NCBI RefSeq assembly: GCF_002917925.1
Contig: NZ_PPFE01000008.1
Span: 124,001-188,000, forward strand
DNA from: Roseovarius confluentis
Lineage (GTDB): Bacteria; Pseudomonadota; Alphaproteobacteria; Rhodobacterales; Rhodobacteraceae
Reading direction: 5' to 3'
Length of the DNA stretch: 64,000 nucleotides
In this document: positions 1-9,685 of the stretch, piece by piece
How positions within the stretch are numbered: position 1 is the first letter of the stretch
Layout of the letters: each line of letters begins with the position of its first letter
The notes under the pieces: generated by a model
The model's input: the letters and a program-made list of their open reading frames with translations, nothing else
Databases searched by the model: none
What the model was told of the DNA's origin: nothing
Program-made: the position numbers and the translations under genes

Positions 1-31
1 CCGCTGAACGGATAATAAGGAGGCAACGAAG

Positions 32-994
32 ATGGCGCTTGAGGATGCGAAGAAACAGGTGGACCAGGCGTTCACGCGGGACGACCTGCGCGGCCTTTCG
101 TTCGAGAACGCCTTTGGCGGCGCGCCGTCCTTTCTGCGGCGGAAATACAGCAAGTACCTGGAGGGCGTGGACGTGGCCATCACCGGCATCCCGTTCGACC
201 AGGCCGTGACCAATCGCACCGGCACGCGGCTGGGGCCACGGGCGGTGCGTGAGGCGTCGAGCCTGCAGCCCTACGATCCGCCCATCTACTGGGACGGCTA
301 CAGCCCGCTGGAGGCGCTGGCGATCGTGGATTACGGCGATATGGCGTTCGATTATGCCAAGGTGTCGGAGTTTCCCGCCGCCCTGACCGCGCATATCCGT
401 GGCATCCTGAAAGGCGGCGCGGCCAGCATCGCGATCGGCGGCGATCATTATATCTCGTTCCCGATCCTTCGCGCCTATGCCGAGAAATACGGGGCCCTGT
501 CCCTGCTGCATTTCGATGCGCATTCCGACACCTGGGCGGATGACGACATGGAGCGGATCGACCACGGCACCATGTTCTACAAGGCGGTGAAGGAAGGGCT
601 GGTGGACCCTGCACGTTCTATCCAGGTGGGGATCCGCACGGTGAACGAGGATAACCTGGGCGTGCCGACCCTGACGGCGCGGGAGGTGCACGAGATGGGG
701 CCCGCCGCCGTGGCCGCGCGGATCAAGGATGTGCTGGGCGACGCGTCGACCTACATGACCTTCGATATCGACTGTCTCGACCCGGCGTTTGCGCCGGGGA
801 CGGGCACGCCGGTCTGGGGCGGGCTGGCCAGTTGGCAGGCCGCCGCGATCCTGCGCGATATCGCGGGGATCAACCTTGTGGGCGGGGACATGGTCGAGGT
901 CTCGCCGCCGTTCGACACGACCGGGGCCACGGCCATCGCCGGCGCGCATGTGGTGATGGAGATGCTGTGCCTCTGGGGCTGGACGCGGCGATAG
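32..994 (+). CDS. speB: Agmatinase/ureohydrolase family protein
   Basis: Manganese ureohydrolase of 320 aa, hydrolysing agmatine or a related guanidino compound (for example guanidinobutyrate) to urea and an amine in the cytoplasm. The binuclear metal ligands of the family are visible: H139 in GGDH, D162/H164/D166 in FDAHSD, and D245/D247 in TFDIDCLDP. Length matches bacterial agmatinases. The ATG is preceded by AAGGAGG at about 17-23, an excellent ribosome site. The gene upstream is outside the window. Substrate cannot be settled from sequence; arginase is less likely because the N-terminus resembles agmatinase and guanidinobutyrase types. The DUF1499 gene follows after 11 bp. Confidence 0.88.
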   Translation: MALEDAKKQVDQAFTRDDLRGLSFENAFGGAPSFLRRKYSKYLEGVDVAITGIPFDQAVTNRTGTRLGPRAVREASSLQPYDPPIYWDGYSPLEALAIVDYGDMAFDYAKVSEFPAALTAHIRGILKGGAASIAIGGDHYISFPILRAYAEKYGALSLLHFDAHSDTWADDDMERIDHGTMFYKAVKEGLVDPARSIQVGIRTVNEDNLGVPTLTAREVHEMGPAAVAARIKDVLGDASTYMTFDIDCLDPAFAPGTGTPVWGGLASWQAAAILRDIAGINLVGGDMVEVSPPFDTTGATAIAGAHVVMEMLCLWGWTRR

Positions 995-1005
995 AGGGGG
1001 CAGAC

Positions 1006-1413
1006 ATGTATATCGTCACGCGGATCATTGTCGTTCTGGTGCTGGCGCTGTTCGCGCTTGGGGTCTACGTGCGGCTTGCGCCGTCTCATCCAGAAGACTG
1101 GCACGATCTGCCAAGTGGTCTGGAGCCTGGCGACGGTGAAGGCCGGGCGGTGCGCGTGGTGCCGGCCGAGGGGGACACGCTCGGTCGGCTCGATGCGATC
1201 ATTCGCGACACGCCGCGGACGCGCGTTCTGGCAGGATCGGTCGAGGAGGGTATGATCACATACATCACCCGTTCGGCCCTGTGGGGGTTTCCAGACTACA
1301 CGACGATTGCGCGGCAGGGCGACCAGATCGTGCTTTTCGGGCGGTTGCGGTTCGGCAAGTCGGATATGGGCGTCAACGCCAAGCGGCTGGACAAGTGGCT
1401 GGCGCAGTTATGA
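1006..1413 (+). CDS. DUF1499 family membrane-anchored protein
   Basis: Protein of 135 aa with one N-terminal hydrophobic segment (residues about 5-23) and a soluble remainder. The C-terminal part has the DUF1499 look: a GFPDYTTIA stretch, then a LRFGKSDMGVNAKRLDKW segment. Function of the family is unknown. I chose the ATG at 1006 rather than an earlier in-frame start inside the agmatinase gene, because it gives a sensible signal-anchor and follows GAGGGGG. It lies 11 bp after the agmatinase gene and may be co-transcribed. Its last 6 bp overlap the end of a convergent small gene. Confidence 0.8.
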   Translation: MYIVTRIIVVLVLALFALGVYVRLAPSHPEDWHDLPSGLEPGDGEGRAVRVVPAEGDTLGRLDAIIRDTPRTRVLAGSVEEGMITYITRSALWGFPDYTTIARQGDQIVLFGRLRFGKSDMGVNAKRLDKWLAQL

Positions 1414-1629
1414 GCTGAGGCAGCCGTCGGATACCTTGCGCCACATCGGCACGTTCAACGACATCTGGCATTGCGCCATGAAGCTGCGGCCGTCGACCTG
1501 CATGCAGATCGTCTCGCCCATCTCGACCCGGGCGCCGGACTTGTCGGTGCAGTAGCACTCGACGGTTTTTCCCTGTGCCGAGGCCAGCACGGGGGCGAGG
1601 GCAAAGAGAAGGATGAAAATCCGTTTCAT
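1408..1629 (-). CDS. Small secreted cysteine-rich protein
   Basis: Predicted 73-aa protein with a clear Sec signal peptide (MKRIFILLFALAPVLASA, probable cleavage after ASA at about residue 18) and a short mature region holding five cysteines (C25, C27, C42, C54, C70). The CYC pair near the mature N-terminus and the later cysteines suggest a disulphide-bonded periplasmic mini-protein. I do not recognise a named family. It is convergent with the DUF1499 gene, overlapping it by 6 bp, and divergent from prfA across about 60 bp. The real-gene call rests on the signal peptide and cysteine pattern rather than homology. Confidence 0.65.
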   Translation of the reverse strand: MKRIFILLFALAPVLASAQGKTVECYCTDKSGARVEMGETICMQVDGRSFMAQCQMSLNVPMWRKVSDGCLSS

Positions 1630-1691
1630 GAGATTATGCTAGCACGGCTTGGCGACTTGACCAAGCGCGAGGAATAGGCAACACCGCGCGG

Positions 1692-2741
1692 ATGGTGCCT
1701 TTGGACAAACTTCGCGAGATCACGCAGCGGTTCGAGTATATCGAGGCGCAGATGTCGGCCGGGACGGGCGATATCGCGCAGCTGGGCCGGGAATACGCCG
1801 AACTGCGCCCGGTGGTCGAGGAAATCCGCGCCTATAACGAGGTGTTGGACGGGATCGGGAATGCCCGCGCGATGCTGGACGACCCCGAGATGAAGGATCT
1901 GGCCGCCGAGGAACTGGACGCGCTGGAAGAGCAACGCCCGGCGCTTGAGGAGCGGCTGCAACTGGCGCTGCTACCGCGCGACAAGGCCGATGCGCGGCCT
2001 GCCATCATCGAGATCCGGCCCGGTACGGGCGGCGAGGAGGCGGCGCTCTTCGCTGGCGATCTGCTGCGCATGTACCAACGCTATGCCGAGGCGCGGGGCT
2101 GGAAGCTTGAGATCATCGAGTTCAGCGAGACCGAGCTGGGCGGGGTGAAGGAGGTCGTGGCCAACATCAAGGGCGAGGGCGTCTTTGCCCGGCTGAAGTT
2201 CGAATCCGGCGTGCACCGGGTGCAGCGCGTGCCGGAAACGGAATCGGGCGGGCGGATCCATACCTCTGCCGCGACGGTGGCCGTGCTGCCCGAGGCCGAG
2301 GACGTGGATATCCAGATCGACCCGAACGACCTGCGGATCGACACGATGCGCAGTTCCGGCGCGGGCGGTCAGCACGTGAACACCACAGACTCCGCCGTGC
2401 GAATCACGCATATCCCCACAGGCATCGTCGTCACCAGTTCCGAGAAGTCGCAGCACCGCAACCGCGAGATCGCGATGCAGGTGCTGAAAACGCGCCTGTT
2501 CGACATGGAGCGCCAGAAGATGCATGACGAACGCTCGGCCAGCCGCGCCGCACAGGTGGGGTCGGGCGACAGGTCGGAGCGCATCCGGACCTACAATTTC
2601 CCGCAGGGGCGCATGACCGATCACCGGATCAACTTGACGCTCTACAAGCTGGACCAGGTGATGCAGGGCGACCTGGACGAGGTGATCGACGCGCTGATCA
2701 CCGATGCGCAGGCCGCGCTCCTGGCGGAGATGGAAGGGTGA
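1692..2741 (+). CDS. prfA: Peptide chain release factor 1
   Basis: Class I release factor of 349 aa that reads UAA and UAG in the ribosomal A site and triggers peptidyl-tRNA hydrolysis. The catalytic GGQ is at residues 225-227 inside SGAGGQHVN, and the RF1-type P-x-T motif is PET at about 181-183, followed by [16 protein letters not shown]. Family length is usually 355-360 aa, so this is near full length. The ATG at 1692 gives a normal N-terminus. The stop overlaps the start of prmC, whose product methylates the glutamine of GGQ; prfA-prmC is a widespread bacterial pair. Confidence 0.97.
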   Translation: MVPLDKLREITQRFEYIEAQMSAGTGDIAQLGREYAELRPVVEEIRAYNEVLDGIGNARAMLDDPEMKDLAAEELDALEEQRPALEERLQLALLPRDKADARPAIIEIRPGTGGEEAALFAGDLLRMYQRYAEARGWKLEIIEFSETELGGVKEVVANIKGEGVFARLKFESGVHRVQRVPETESGGRIHTSAATVAVLPEAEDVDIQIDPNDLRIDTMRSSGAGGQHVNTTDSAVRITHIPTGIVVTSSEKSQHRNREIAMQVLKTRLFDMERQKMHDERSASRAAQVGSGDRSERIRTYNFPQGRMTDHRINLTLYKLDQVMQGDLDEVIDALITDAQAALLAEMEG

Positions 2742-3577
2742 GCCAGACGGTTGCCGACCTCGTGCGCCACGCCGGGGTCGTTCTGACGGCCGCGGGCATC
2801 GAGGACGCGCCGCGCGAGGCGCGCAGCCTTGTGGCTCTGGCGTTGGAGACCCGTGCCGACCGGATCACGCTGATCGCCCGCGACCCCGCGCCGGCCGCAG
2901 CCGCGCAACGGCTGGAACGCTTGCTGGAGCGTCGCACGGTCGCGCGCGTTCCGCTGTCGCACCTGACGGGCTGGCGCGACTTCTATCATCACCGGTTCGA
3001 GGTCAGCGCAGCGGTTCTGGACCCGCGGTCGGATACCGAGACGCTTGTCGAGACAGTTCTGGAGCAAACGTTCGGCCACGTGCTGGATCTGGGGACCGGA
3101 TCGGGGTGTATCCTGTTGTCACTGCTGGCGGCACGTGACGGAGCCGCGGGTGTGGGTACGGACATTTCGCCCGAGGCGCTGGCCGTGGCCGACCGCAACG
3201 CCCGCCGGCTGGAGGTGGCGGAGCGTTGCATGTTGCTGCGCTCGGATTGGTACGAGGCGGTCGAGGGCCGGTTCGATCTTATCGTGTCGAACCCGCCCTA
3301 TATCGCGACGACCGAGATGGACGGCCTGTCGCCCGAACTGTCGCACGAGCCGCGCGTCGCGCTGACCGACGAGGCAGACGGGCTGTCGGCCTATCGTGTC
3401 ATCGTCCCCGGAGCGCCCGCGCACCTGCGCCCCGGGGGACGGCTTCTGGTGGAAATCGGCTGGACACAGGCCGCCGAGGTGACGCGCCTTTTCGAACAGG
3501 CCGGGTTCCGCGAGACCTTCGTCAGGCAGGATATCGAGGGGCGCGACCGAGTGGTCGGGGGCGTTTGGCCCGGCTGA
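2738..3577 (+). CDS. prmC: Release factor glutamine N5-methyltransferase
   Basis: SAM-dependent methyltransferase (279 aa) that modifies the GGQ glutamine of release factors. Visible motifs are the PrmC-type PRSDTE at 96-101, the SAM-binding DLGTGSG at 117-123 and the catalytic NPPY at 185-188, which binds the amide side chain. The start is a GTG whose last two bases lie in the prfA stop codon (GTGA overlap), implying translational coupling. It is the last gene of the pair. About 220 bp of non-coding DNA follow before the DUF4167 gene, including an AT-rich stem-loop at about 3602-3627. Confidence 0.96.
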   Translation: MSQTVADLVRHAGVVLTAAGIEDAPREARSLVALALETRADRITLIARDPAPAAAAQRLERLLERRTVARVPLSHLTGWRDFYHHRFEVSAAVLDPRSDTETLVETVLEQTFGHVLDLGTGSGCILLSLLAARDGAAGVGTDISPEALAVADRNARRLEVAERCMLLRSDWYEAVEGRFDLIVSNPPYIATTEMDGLSPELSHEPRVALTDEADGLSAYRVIVPGAPAHLRPGGRLLVEIGWTQAAEVTRLFEQAGFRETFVRQDIEGRDRVVGGVWPG

Positions 3578-3601
3578 AATATGCTAAAACTGGGTGTTTC
3601 A

Positions 3602-3627
3602 GCGCGTTTTTTGGCAAAAAATCGCGC
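3602..3627. other. Stem-loop after prmC
   Basis: GCGCG-T6 is followed by an A6-T-CGCGC arm, forming a long hairpin with a very short GGC loop and one bulge. It lies 25 bp after the prmC stop. No U-tract follows, so it is not a textbook intrinsic terminator, but it could mark the 3' end of the prfA-prmC transcript. I see no other feature in the rest of the 222-bp gap before the DUF4167 gene. Confidence 0.4.
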
Positions 3628-3799
3628 CAAGCCCTTGTTAAAACCGCTTGGGCATGTTTACTGGTGACCATCACGGCGTAGAGGGTCCTCGAGACACCCG
3701 TACGTGAATTCAAGCCAGCACATTGATCCGGTCATCATGGACGCGAGGGGCGTCACCCGGAACAAACAGCGCTTCAAGCAATAGGGCTGACAACCACTC

Positions 3800-4369
3800 A
3801 TGAGATCATCGAAGTCACGTTCGCGGAACAAGTCCAACCGCAACCGCTCGCCTCAGGGCAATGTCGTGAACCGGGTTTTCGACAGTTCCGGTCCCGAGGG
3901 CAAGGTGCGCGGCACGCCGCAGCAAATCATTGACAAGTACAACCAGCTTGCCCGCGACGCTCAATTGTCCGGCGACCGGGTACTGACCGAGAATTACCAG
4001 CAATTCGCCGAGCATTACCTGCGCCTGCTGGGGTCTGCCCAGAAGGAACAGGACCAGCGCCGCGAGGAGCAGGAACGCCAGAACCGCGAGCGCCAGGCCG
4101 AGCGTGACCGTGAGCGCGCCCAGCGTCAGGAGCGCGACTCCAATGGTGGCGGCGACCAGGGTGACAACTCCGGGTCCGGTTCTGACTTGGCACAAAACGA
4201 CAATGGCGGCGACAGCGGCCTCGTGGAAACGCCCGAAGATCAATCCAACGAGAAGCCGCAGAAGCCCAAGCGCAGTCGCAAGCCGCGCAAGAAGGCCGAC
4301 GATGGCAACAATGATGGCGGCGATCAGGGCGATGGCGGAAACTCGGACGCTTCGACGGCTGCGGAGTAA
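3800..4369 (+). CDS. DUF4167 domain protein
   Basis: 189-aa cytoplasmic protein. The N-terminal 75 residues form the alphaproteobacterial DUF4167 domain: a basic leader rich in R, S and N, the segment FDSSGPEGKVRGTPQQI, then YNQLARDAQLSGDRVL and a Y-x-Q-FAEHYLRLL helix. The remainder is low-complexity: a highly charged E/R/Q coiled-coil-like run (about 80-112), then glycine, asparagine and aspartate repeats with a basic patch KPKRSRKPRKK. The basic ends suggest nucleic-acid or ribosome binding, but function is unknown. Starts at ATG 3800. The convergent rsmA ends 36 bp beyond its stop. Confidence 0.85.
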   Translation: MRSSKSRSRNKSNRNRSPQGNVVNRVFDSSGPEGKVRGTPQQIIDKYNQLARDAQLSGDRVLTENYQQFAEHYLRLLGSAQKEQDQRREEQERQNRERQAERDRERAQRQERDSNGGGDQGDNSGSGSDLAQNDNGGDSGLVETPEDQSNEKPQKPKRSRKPRKKADDGNNDGGDQGDGGNSDASTAAE

Positions 4370-4405
4370 CCGGTGCCCTTCGTTGGCGGAGGGCATCTTC
4401 CAGGA

Positions 4406-5242
4406 TTAACCGAGGTTGCGGGCGAGGGCGCAGAACTGCTCAAGCCCGACGGTTTCAGCGCGATCCGTGGGCTTGATTCCCGATGCGATCAACCTGTCCT
4501 CGATATCCGGAGCAAGCCCCTTCAATGCCGCGCGCATCATCTTGCGTCTTTGGTTGAAGGCGCGGGCAACAACCCGTTCCAACGCCTTCGGTTCTGCCGC
4601 AAAGCGCGGCGCGTCCAGCGACTTGAGATGCACCACCGCGCTCGAGACCTTCGGGGGCGGCGTGAACGCACCTGGCGGCAAGTTCAGAACGATCTGCGCC
4701 GAACTGCGCCATTGGGCCAGCACCGCCAGCCTGCCATAGGCCTTGGAGCCGGGCCGCGCCACGATCCGTTCGGCCACCTCGCGTTGGAACATCAGGGTAA
4801 GACTGTCCCAGAACGGCGGCCAGTCTTCGGGCGTAAGCCACCGCACCAAAAGTTCGGTGCCGACGTTGTAGGGCAGGTTCGCGGCGATCTTGATCGGCGG
4901 TGACAAACGCGCGGCCGGATCGATGTCCAACGCGTCGCCGTGGATGATCTCCAGCCGCCCGGGATACACGGCGGCGATCTCTTCCAGCGCGGGCAGGCAG
5001 CGCGCATCTTTCTCCACGGCCAGGACGCGCCGGGCGCCCTCGGCCAGCAGACCGCGCGTCAGCCCGCCGGGGCCGGGGCCGATCTCGAGCACATCGGAAT
5101 TGCCGATGTCGCCGGCCATGCGGGCGATCTTGGCCGTCAGGTTCAGGTCCAGCAGGAAATTCTGCCCCAGGGACTTTCGGGCGCTCAGACCATGCGACGC
5201 GATGACCTCGCGCAGGGGGGGCAGGGCGTCGATGCCGCTCAT
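4406..5242 (-). CDS. rsmA: 16S rRNA (A1518/A1519) dimethyltransferase
   Basis: KsgA-family methyltransferase (278 aa) dimethylating two adjacent adenosines in the 3' hairpin of 16S rRNA during late 30S assembly. Motifs: SLGQNFLLD at 24-32, SAM-binding EIGPGPG at 53-59, GDALDID near 102-108 and the catalytic ANLPYNV at 121-127. Length is typical. It is the distal gene of the lptF-lptG-lptD-surA-pdxA-rsmA operon; its ATG overlaps the pdxA stop by 4 nt. The surA-pdxA-rsmA order is the same as in Escherichia coli, where they are also co-transcribed. Confidence 0.97.
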   Translation of the reverse strand: MSGIDALPPLREVIASHGLSARKSLGQNFLLDLNLTAKIARMAGDIGNSDVLEIGPGPGGLTRGLLAEGARRVLAVEKDARCLPALEEIAAVYPGRLEIIHGDALDIDPAARLSPPIKIAANLPYNVGTELLVRWLTPEDWPPFWDSLTLMFQREVAERIVARPGSKAYGRLAVLAQWRSSAQIVLNLPPGAFTPPPKVSSAVVHLKSLDAPRFAAEPKALERVVARAFNQRRKMMRAALKGLAPDIEDRLIASGIKPTDRAETVGLEQFCALARNLG

Positions 5243-6219
5243 CCGCGCGCCCGACCAAGGCGTGCGGCAAGGCGCACGGCCTCGATCATGGACGAGGCAT
5301 TGGCAATCCCCTGGCCCGCGATGTCCAGCGCGGTGCCATGATCCGGCGAGGTGCGCACGAAAGGCAGACCCAGGGTCACGTTCACACCACGGTCGAAATC
5401 CAGTGTCTTGATCGGGATAAGCGCCTGGTCGTGATACATGCAGATGGCGGCGTCATACGTGGCACGGGCCGCGGCATGAAACATGGTGTCGGCGCTGAGC
5501 GGGCCGCGCAGGTCCATACCTTCGCCGCGCAACTTTTCGAGCACCGGACCGAGGAGTTCGATCTCCTCCCGGCCCATCTTGCCGCCTTCGCCCGCGTGCG
5601 GGTTCAACCCGGCCACGGCAAGGCGCGGGACAGCAATCCCGAAGTCGCGGATAAGGCCGGCATGGGTGATGCGGATTGTCTGTTCCAAAACATCAGCGGT
5701 CAGGGCGGAGGGCACCTGTGACAAAGGCATATGGATGGTGGCCGGCACGACGCGCAAATTCTCCGAGGCGAGCATCATGACGACGCGCTCTTTACCGGCA
5801 AGATCGGCGAGGAATTCGGTGTGTCCGGGAAAGGAGAAACCCGCCCCGTCCTGCAAGGCCTTCTTGTGAATGGGCGCGGTGCATAGCGCGCCCACGGCGC
5901 CGTCGTTCAGGAGCGTGACAGCCGTGGTGACCATGTCGATCACCGATTGGGCGTGGTCGGGGTTGGGCTTGCCGTGCGTCAACGGCCCTTTGAAACGATG
6001 CGCCAATACGGGCAGGGCGCTCTCAGCGGCCTCGGCCACGTCACGGATATCTTCGATACAGGCCACCGGCACGTCGCCGGGCAAGTGGTCGGGGTCGCCC
6101 AGGTACAGTATCGGGACCTCGTCCTTCAGCGCAGCCCACGCGCGGGCCGCAATTTCCGGCCCGATCCCCGCGGGTTCGCCGCAGCTAATGGCGACGGTCA
6201 ACGCAGAAGGTGAGGTCAT
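5239..6219 (-). CDS. pdxA: 4-hydroxythreonine-4-phosphate dehydrogenase
   Basis: NAD-dependent enzyme of pyridoxal phosphate synthesis through the deoxyxylulose-5-phosphate route, 326 aa. Family signatures are present: GEPAGIGPE near the N-terminus, [16 protein letters not shown], the metal-binding MYHDQALIP and [13 protein letters not shown] towards the C-terminus. A longer open frame runs upstream, but the ATG at 6219 forms an ATGA overlap with the surA stop and begins right before the conserved core, so it is preferred. Fully coupled in the lpt-surA-pdxA-rsmA operon. Confidence 0.96.
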   Translation of the reverse strand: MTSPSALTVAISCGEPAGIGPEIAARAWAALKDEVPILYLGDPDHLPGDVPVACIEDIRDVAEAAESALPVLAHRFKGPLTHGKPNPDHAQSVIDMVTTAVTLLNDGAVGALCTAPIHKKALQDGAGFSFPGHTEFLADLAGKERVVMMLASENLRVVPATIHMPLSQVPSALTADVLEQTIRITHAGLIRDFGIAVPRLAVAGLNPHAGEGGKMGREEIELLGPVLEKLRGEGMDLRGPLSADTMFHAAARATYDAAICMYHDQALIPIKTLDFDRGVNVTLGLPFVRTSPDHGTALDIAGQGIANASSMIEAVRLAARLGRARG

Positions 6220-7463
6220 TCCAGCTCGACGATCCGCGCCGCTGCCCGCAGCTCCTCGAGATAGGCATTGGCGTAGCTGTCCAGGCGACGGCTCTGGATG
6301 AAATTCGTGATCTGTTCGGCGGTCGGCGCCTCGCCCTCGGTCTTGGGGGTTCTGCTGCACAGCATCAGAACAACCAGCGTCTGACCACCGGCGCGGGTGA
6401 CACCTGTGGAAATTTCGCCGGGATCGAGTTTCGCCAACTCGAACCGGATGTCGTCAGGGATCTCGGCGGGAGGCTTGCTGCCGCGCTCCAGCACGCGCTC
6501 CGGCTGGCCTTGGGCGATGCCGTAAAGATCGTTGCATGTATCGGTATCGGCGTCGATCTGCGCGGCGCGGGCCAGCGTCTGCTCGGTGCGCCCGCCTTCG
6601 ATGTAATAGGCGGCGTACTCGATCTCTTCGTATTCCCGCTCGGGCTGCTCGATCTCTTCGATGTCACGCAACTGGAACAGGGCGATGGCGCCTTGCAGCG
6701 GCAACGGGTCGCTGACTTCCCCGGGGCCAAGCCCCAGCACCACCGGGCGCAGGCCTTCGGGAAGGTCGTTTACGGCGACCCATTCCATCCGTCCTCCGCG
6801 GGCGGCGCTCTCGGTGGCCGAGTAACGCCGCGCGGCGGCGGCAAATTCCGCCTCGGACGTATACTGGCTTATGCGGTTCGCGCGTTCCTGTATGGTCTGC
6901 GGATCGCCGCTCGCCAGTGGCATGATGATCTCTGACAGAAGCACGCGCACGCTGGTTTCATTACCGACCGAAAGGCGGGCGCGGTCGATGTCATCCTCGT
7001 CGATGTTGATCTGCGGGCCGAAGCGACCACGAGAATATTCACGCCAGGTCATACCGGCCCGGACAAACTCGCGAAAGGTCGACGGGTCGACACCGGCCTG
7101 CTGCAATGAGCCGAGCATCTGCTCTGCATCCATGTTGGCCCGTCCGGCGAATTCTTCCATCCCGGCCATGAGTTGTTCGTCGTCCAGTGCGAAGCCCACC
7201 GCATTGGCGGCGTCGAGCTTCAGTCGATCCTCGATCAGCTGCTCACGGGCCAGTTTCTCGGGATCGCCCGGCGCGCGGAACAATTGAAGCATCCTGGCAC
7301 GTTGAGAGATCTCGTAGCGCGTAATGGCCTGGTCGTTGACCTTTATGACGGCGTCGAACGGGCTTTGCTGCGCCTGTGCCGGGACCGTACCGGTCACGGA
7401 AGTGGTCGTGAATATGGAAAGCGCCAGAAGCGCGGAAGATAGAAAGGTAAGTCTTGGCATCAT
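6216..7463 (-). CDS. surA: SurA-type periplasmic chaperone/peptidylprolyl isomerase
   Basis: Periplasmic chaperone for outer-membrane proteins, here next to lptD, one of its best-known clients. 415 aa with an N-terminal signal peptide ending at about PAQAQQ, a SurA_N domain (FDAVIKVNDQAITRYEISQRARML onwards) and a single parvulin-like region around ARGGRMEWVAVNDLPEGL. Escherichia coli SurA has two parvulin domains, so this is the shorter alphaproteobacterial form. ATG at 7463 is chosen because it makes an ATGA overlap with the lptD stop; an upstream ATG at 7472 is possible. Its stop overlaps pdxA. Confidence 0.9.
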   Translation of the reverse strand: MMPRLTFLSSALLALSIFTTTSVTGTVPAQAQQSPFDAVIKVNDQAITRYEISQRARMLQLFRAPGDPEKLAREQLIEDRLKLDAANAVGFALDDEQLMAGMEEFAGRANMDAEQMLGSLQQAGVDPSTFREFVRAGMTWREYSRGRFGPQINIDEDDIDRARLSVGNETSVRVLLSEIIMPLASGDPQTIQERANRISQYTSEAEFAAAARRYSATESAARGGRMEWVAVNDLPEGLRPVVLGLGPGEVSDPLPLQGAIALFQLRDIEEIEQPEREYEEIEYAAYYIEGGRTEQTLARAAQIDADTDTCNDLYGIAQGQPERVLERGSKPPAEIPDDIRFELAKLDPGEISTGVTRAGGQTLVVLMLCSRTPKTEGEAPTAEQITNFIQSRRLDSYANAYLEELRAAARIVELE

Positions 7464-9685
7464 TGCTCGCATGTCCGGACGTAGCTTTTGTCGCGTGTCT
7501 TTGTGGTGAAACCGCGCAGGCCCACCGTGAAACTGATATCGGTCGATGGCTCGAGGATAGTGGAAGAGGTGAACCGACGCGAGGCCGAAAGCGTAACGTC
7601 CACGCACTCGTTCGTGTATGTGACCCCGACCCCGGCGCGGACGGATTCGTCGCTGGCCACGTCGTAGCGCCAATCGGCGTTGCCGGTCCAGTGCCGCGAC
7701 AGCCGATAGGAGGCGTCAAAGGCCCATTCCGAGATGTTGTTGGGCCGGGCCTCGGCCACGTCGTTTCGCAGCCAGATATAGGTACCGCCCACGGCGGCAC
7801 GGTCGTTGCGCCAGCTGGCACGGGCCTCGGCCTTGGTGGTGACGAAATCGTCGTCGAAAAGTCCCCGCGCTGTAATCGCGAGCCCGTCATCGGTCTTGAA
7901 CTGTCCGGCGACCAGCAGGTCCGAATAGCGATCCTGCAGGCCCGAGGAATTGGTGAAGGCAAAGCCGCCCGCCGGGTCGATCTGGGTTTCTTCACGCACG
8001 ACCTGTCCCACGGCGAAAGAGCTTTGCCAGCCCTTGTTGCCATAGCGCGTCCAGCTCAGGCCGTAGGCCGAGTTGAAGCCGCGTTCCCGCCTGTCCGGTG
8101 CGGTAAAGCGGGAGGTGGCGAAAAGATTGCCCTCGTCGAACTCGATCCGGGTGCTTTCGTCGTTGGGTACCAGTGGATTGCTGCCTCCGACCCATGACAG
8201 CTGCATGACCGGTTCGACCACGTGGGTGGCCCCCGACGTCGTCGTTTTGACAAGCGGCCATCGCAGTTCGACCGAGGCTGATGGCGTCACCTCGACCGCG
8301 TCGGACTGGCTTGTGACGCCGGCTTGCCTGATGTGGAAGCTGTCGACCGCCAGCCCAAGCTGCGCTTTGGTCAGCACGCCCGGGCCCAACGTCCACGACC
8401 GGTGCCAGTCTGCGCTGAGAGTGAAGCGGGCAACGTCGCGGCCATCGGCGAAAGGATCGAAATCCGGCCCGTCAACGGCAAGGCCGGAGGTTCTGTAATG
8501 CGCGTGGCTGAGGACCCCGAGACGAAGTTCTCCGCCCGGCGCATAGGCAAGCTGGATACGTTTTTCGTATTCGCCATTCGAGACCAACGTGGGCAGCGTC
8601 GTGTTGCTTTCGCCCGCCCGCAGCGAGTGAAAATGGGTGAATGCCACCCGGACATATTCATCCCGCCGGGCACGTTCGACCGAAATCTCGCTGTCCAGAC
8701 GGTCCTTGTCGGAGTAGCCGTAATCCAGCAAGTAGGTGTCGTCGTTCACCGCCTCTATATCAAAGCGCAGAGTGAAATCCCGGGGCAGGGCAAAGGTGCC
8801 CTCTGCAAAGACATAGGATTTGAAATTGCGTCCGCCGATATCGTCGTCGCTCAAAGCCCCGGTGACCTCGATCTCGCCTGTGCGGAAGGCCTGCCTGTAG
8901 CGAAGTTCCAGCGTCCGGCTTTCGGTCGACAGGTACGGTGTGACGGTCAGATCCTTGTGATCGCCGATACGGATGAAATACGGCACACGGGCGCCAAATC
9001 CGAGGAGCGAGGAATTGTGCAGCGAAGGCACGAGAAAGCCGGTGGCCCTCTCTAGCGTCGGATCGGGCAAGCGCAGGCGGGGCAGGTAGAAAACCGGCGT
9101 GTCCAGAATGCGGAATTGCGCACCGTCGAAATAGAGCTGCCTTTCCTTCTGGTCGTGAACGACCCGGCGCGCGCGCAGTTGCCAGAGCGGCGGATTCTTC
9201 GAGTTGCACACCCGGCAGGAGGTGACGGCGGCCTTGTAAAGCTGATTGTAGCGTCCGTTCACCCGGGCCAGTTCGTTTGCCGCCAGTTGGACCTGATCGT
9301 CCATCACGATCCGCGCGCCTCGGAGCAGCCCGTTACGCATCTCGCGGTCCAGCTCGGCACTGTCGGCCAGCACCAGCATCGTGCCATCGGCCTCTTCCAG
9401 CGAAATCGGCCCCGTCACCCGAAGGGTTTCGGTGGTCCGGTCGTAGACGATCTGCGAGGCCTTGAGCCTGCGCCCGTCGTAAAGCGCCTCGACATTCCCG
9501 CTTGCGACCAGTTGTTCGTTCCCGGACAGGAAAACGTCATCTGCCACAAGGACAGCTGGCATCGTGGCGCCGGTTGCAGGTGCCGGCGACGGATCGACGC
9601 CGCCCTGTGCAACGGCGTCCCCCGCCCAGATGATCCAGGTCGCAAGCCCCGCGAGCAAGGCGCATATGCACGCCCACGGCCTCAT
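7460..9685 (-). CDS. lptD: LPS-assembly outer-membrane protein LptD
   Basis: 741-aa outer-membrane translocon that inserts lipopolysaccharide into the outer leaflet. Signal peptide covers about residues 1-28 (RPWACICALLAGLATWIIWAG). An OstA/LptA-like jellyroll follows (LVADDVFLSGNEQLVASGN onwards), then a long beta-barrel region with alternating short hydrophobic strands and a CRVCN pair near residue 150. The true start is the ATG at 9685, which overlaps the lptG stop as ATGA; the open frame further upstream is a continuation inside lptG. Position between lptG and surA fits LPS export plus its chaperone. Confidence 0.95.
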   Translation of the reverse strand: MRPWACICALLAGLATWIIWAGDAVAQGGVDPSPAPATGATMPAVLVADDVFLSGNEQLVASGNVEALYDGRRLKASQIVYDRTTETLRVTGPISLEEADGTMLVLADSAELDREMRNGLLRGARIVMDDQVQLAANELARVNGRYNQLYKAAVTSCRVCNSKNPPLWQLRARRVVHDQKERQLYFDGAQFRILDTPVFYLPRLRLPDPTLERATGFLVPSLHNSSLLGFGARVPYFIRIGDHKDLTVTPYLSTESRTLELRYRQAFRTGEIEVTGALSDDDIGGRNFKSYVFAEGTFALPRDFTLRFDIEAVNDDTYLLDYGYSDKDRLDSEISVERARRDEYVRVAFTHFHSLRAGESNTTLPTLVSNGEYEKRIQLAYAPGGELRLGVLSHAHYRTSGLAVDGPDFDPFADGRDVARFTLSADWHRSWTLGPGVLTKAQLGLAVDSFHIRQAGVTSQSDAVEVTPSASVELRWPLVKTTTSGATHVVEPVMQLSWVGGSNPLVPNDESTRIEFDEGNLFATSRFTAPDRRERGFNSAYGLSWTRYGNKGWQSSFAVGQVVREETQIDPAGGFAFTNSSGLQDRYSDLLVAGQFKTDDGLAITARGLFDDDFVTTKAEARASWRNDRAAVGGTYIWLRNDVAEARPNNISEWAFDASYRLSRHWTGNADWRYDVASDESVRAGVGVTYTNECVDVTLSASRRFTSSTILEPSTDISFTVGLRGFTTKTRDKSYVRTCEQ

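Noticed and set aside
3710..3785. 26-codon GTG ORF before the DUF4167 gene
   Set aside because: No ribosome site and basic composition; likely chance in the leader region.
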